From contig JAUNAF010000005.1 of NCBI GenBank assembly GCA_030527715.1, positions 1 through 48,044 on the forward strand: a stretch of DNA of 48,044 bases. Reading direction: 5' to 3'. Under the pieces are notes generated by a model, which had not been told where the DNA came from, searched no databases, and was given only the letters and a program-made list of their open reading frames with translations. Positions 48,035 through 48,044 of this stretch are shown in pieces. Made by a program: the position numbers and the translations under genes. Position 1 is the first letter of the stretch, and every line of letters begins with the position of its first letter. Origin of the DNA: Eubacteriales bacterium. Lineage in GTDB: Bacteria; Bacillota; Clostridia; Lachnospirales; Lachnospiraceae.

Positions 48035-48044
48035 ACATACGCAG

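Overview
The window reads as chromosomal core sequence from a low-to-mid GC Gram-positive anaerobe of the Clostridia, most likely a gut Lachnospiraceae. The basis is family resemblance: topA followed by codY, HrcA/CIRCE-type control of groESL, an iscR-iscS-iscU-mnmA cluster, gap-pgk-tpiA, mutS-mutL-miaA-ynbB, an extracellular FMN/FAD reductase and a carboxyspermidine-type polyamine operon. No rRNA, tRNA, phage, IS or CRISPR was found. Gene density is about 95 percent; only the hisJ-like PHP gene and miaB lie on the minus strand. No gene-free stretch exceeds 300 bases.

Layout. 1-6.5 kb: beta-carbonic anhydrase, a long terminator-like hairpin, topA, codY, CIRCE-groES-groEL and a small two-helix membrane protein. 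6.6-16.3 kb: a strong promoter, guaB, a HEAT/TRM11-type methyltransferase overlapping guaB, then speA-speE-carboxyspermidine dehydrogenase-nspC-aguA-aguB. Together these encode arginine to agmatine to N-carbamoylputrescine to putrescine, plus the aspartate-semialdehyde route from putrescine to spermidine. No speD (AdoMet decarboxylase) is present beside speE. 16.4-19.2 kb: a TetM-like translational GTPase fused to a C-terminal Rae1/YacP-type NYN endoribonuclease domain. This is the most striking gene in the window. 19.3-23.3 kb: glgA, a secreted wall-binding-repeat protein, a radical SAM/SPASM enzyme and a secreted zinc-ribbon protein with a polylysine tail. 23.4-26.7 kb: iscR-iscS-iscU-mnmA, delivering sulfur to Fe-S clusters and to tRNA 2-thiouridine. 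26.7-30.9 kb: the convergent PHP phosphatase, then gap, pgk and tpiA, with a strong hairpin terminator between gap and pgk. 30.9-38.2 kb: a secreted LprI-like protein, miaB on the minus strand, a secreted FMN/FAD fumarate-reductase-like flavoprotein, and a cbiMN-cbiQ-cbiO metal ECF transporter. 38.2-48.0 kb: mutS, mutL, miaA, a YnbB-type PLP protein and two overlapping FAD oxidoreductase genes.

How the genes work together. guaB and everything down to aguB may form one long transcription unit, because I see no terminator in between and many junctions overlap or abut. Three tRNA-modification genes (mnmA, miaA, miaB) are present, and mnmA is co-located with its sulfur donor. The canonical miaB-mutS-mutL-miaA order seems to be split here by inversion of miaB and insertion of the flavoprotein and cbi genes. 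Best candidates for new biology are the GTPase-RNase fusion with its hairpin leader, the speE-without-speD polyamine operon, the radical SAM enzyme flanked by two secreted proteins, and the C5-AA-G5 operator-like palindrome at the cbiM promoter.
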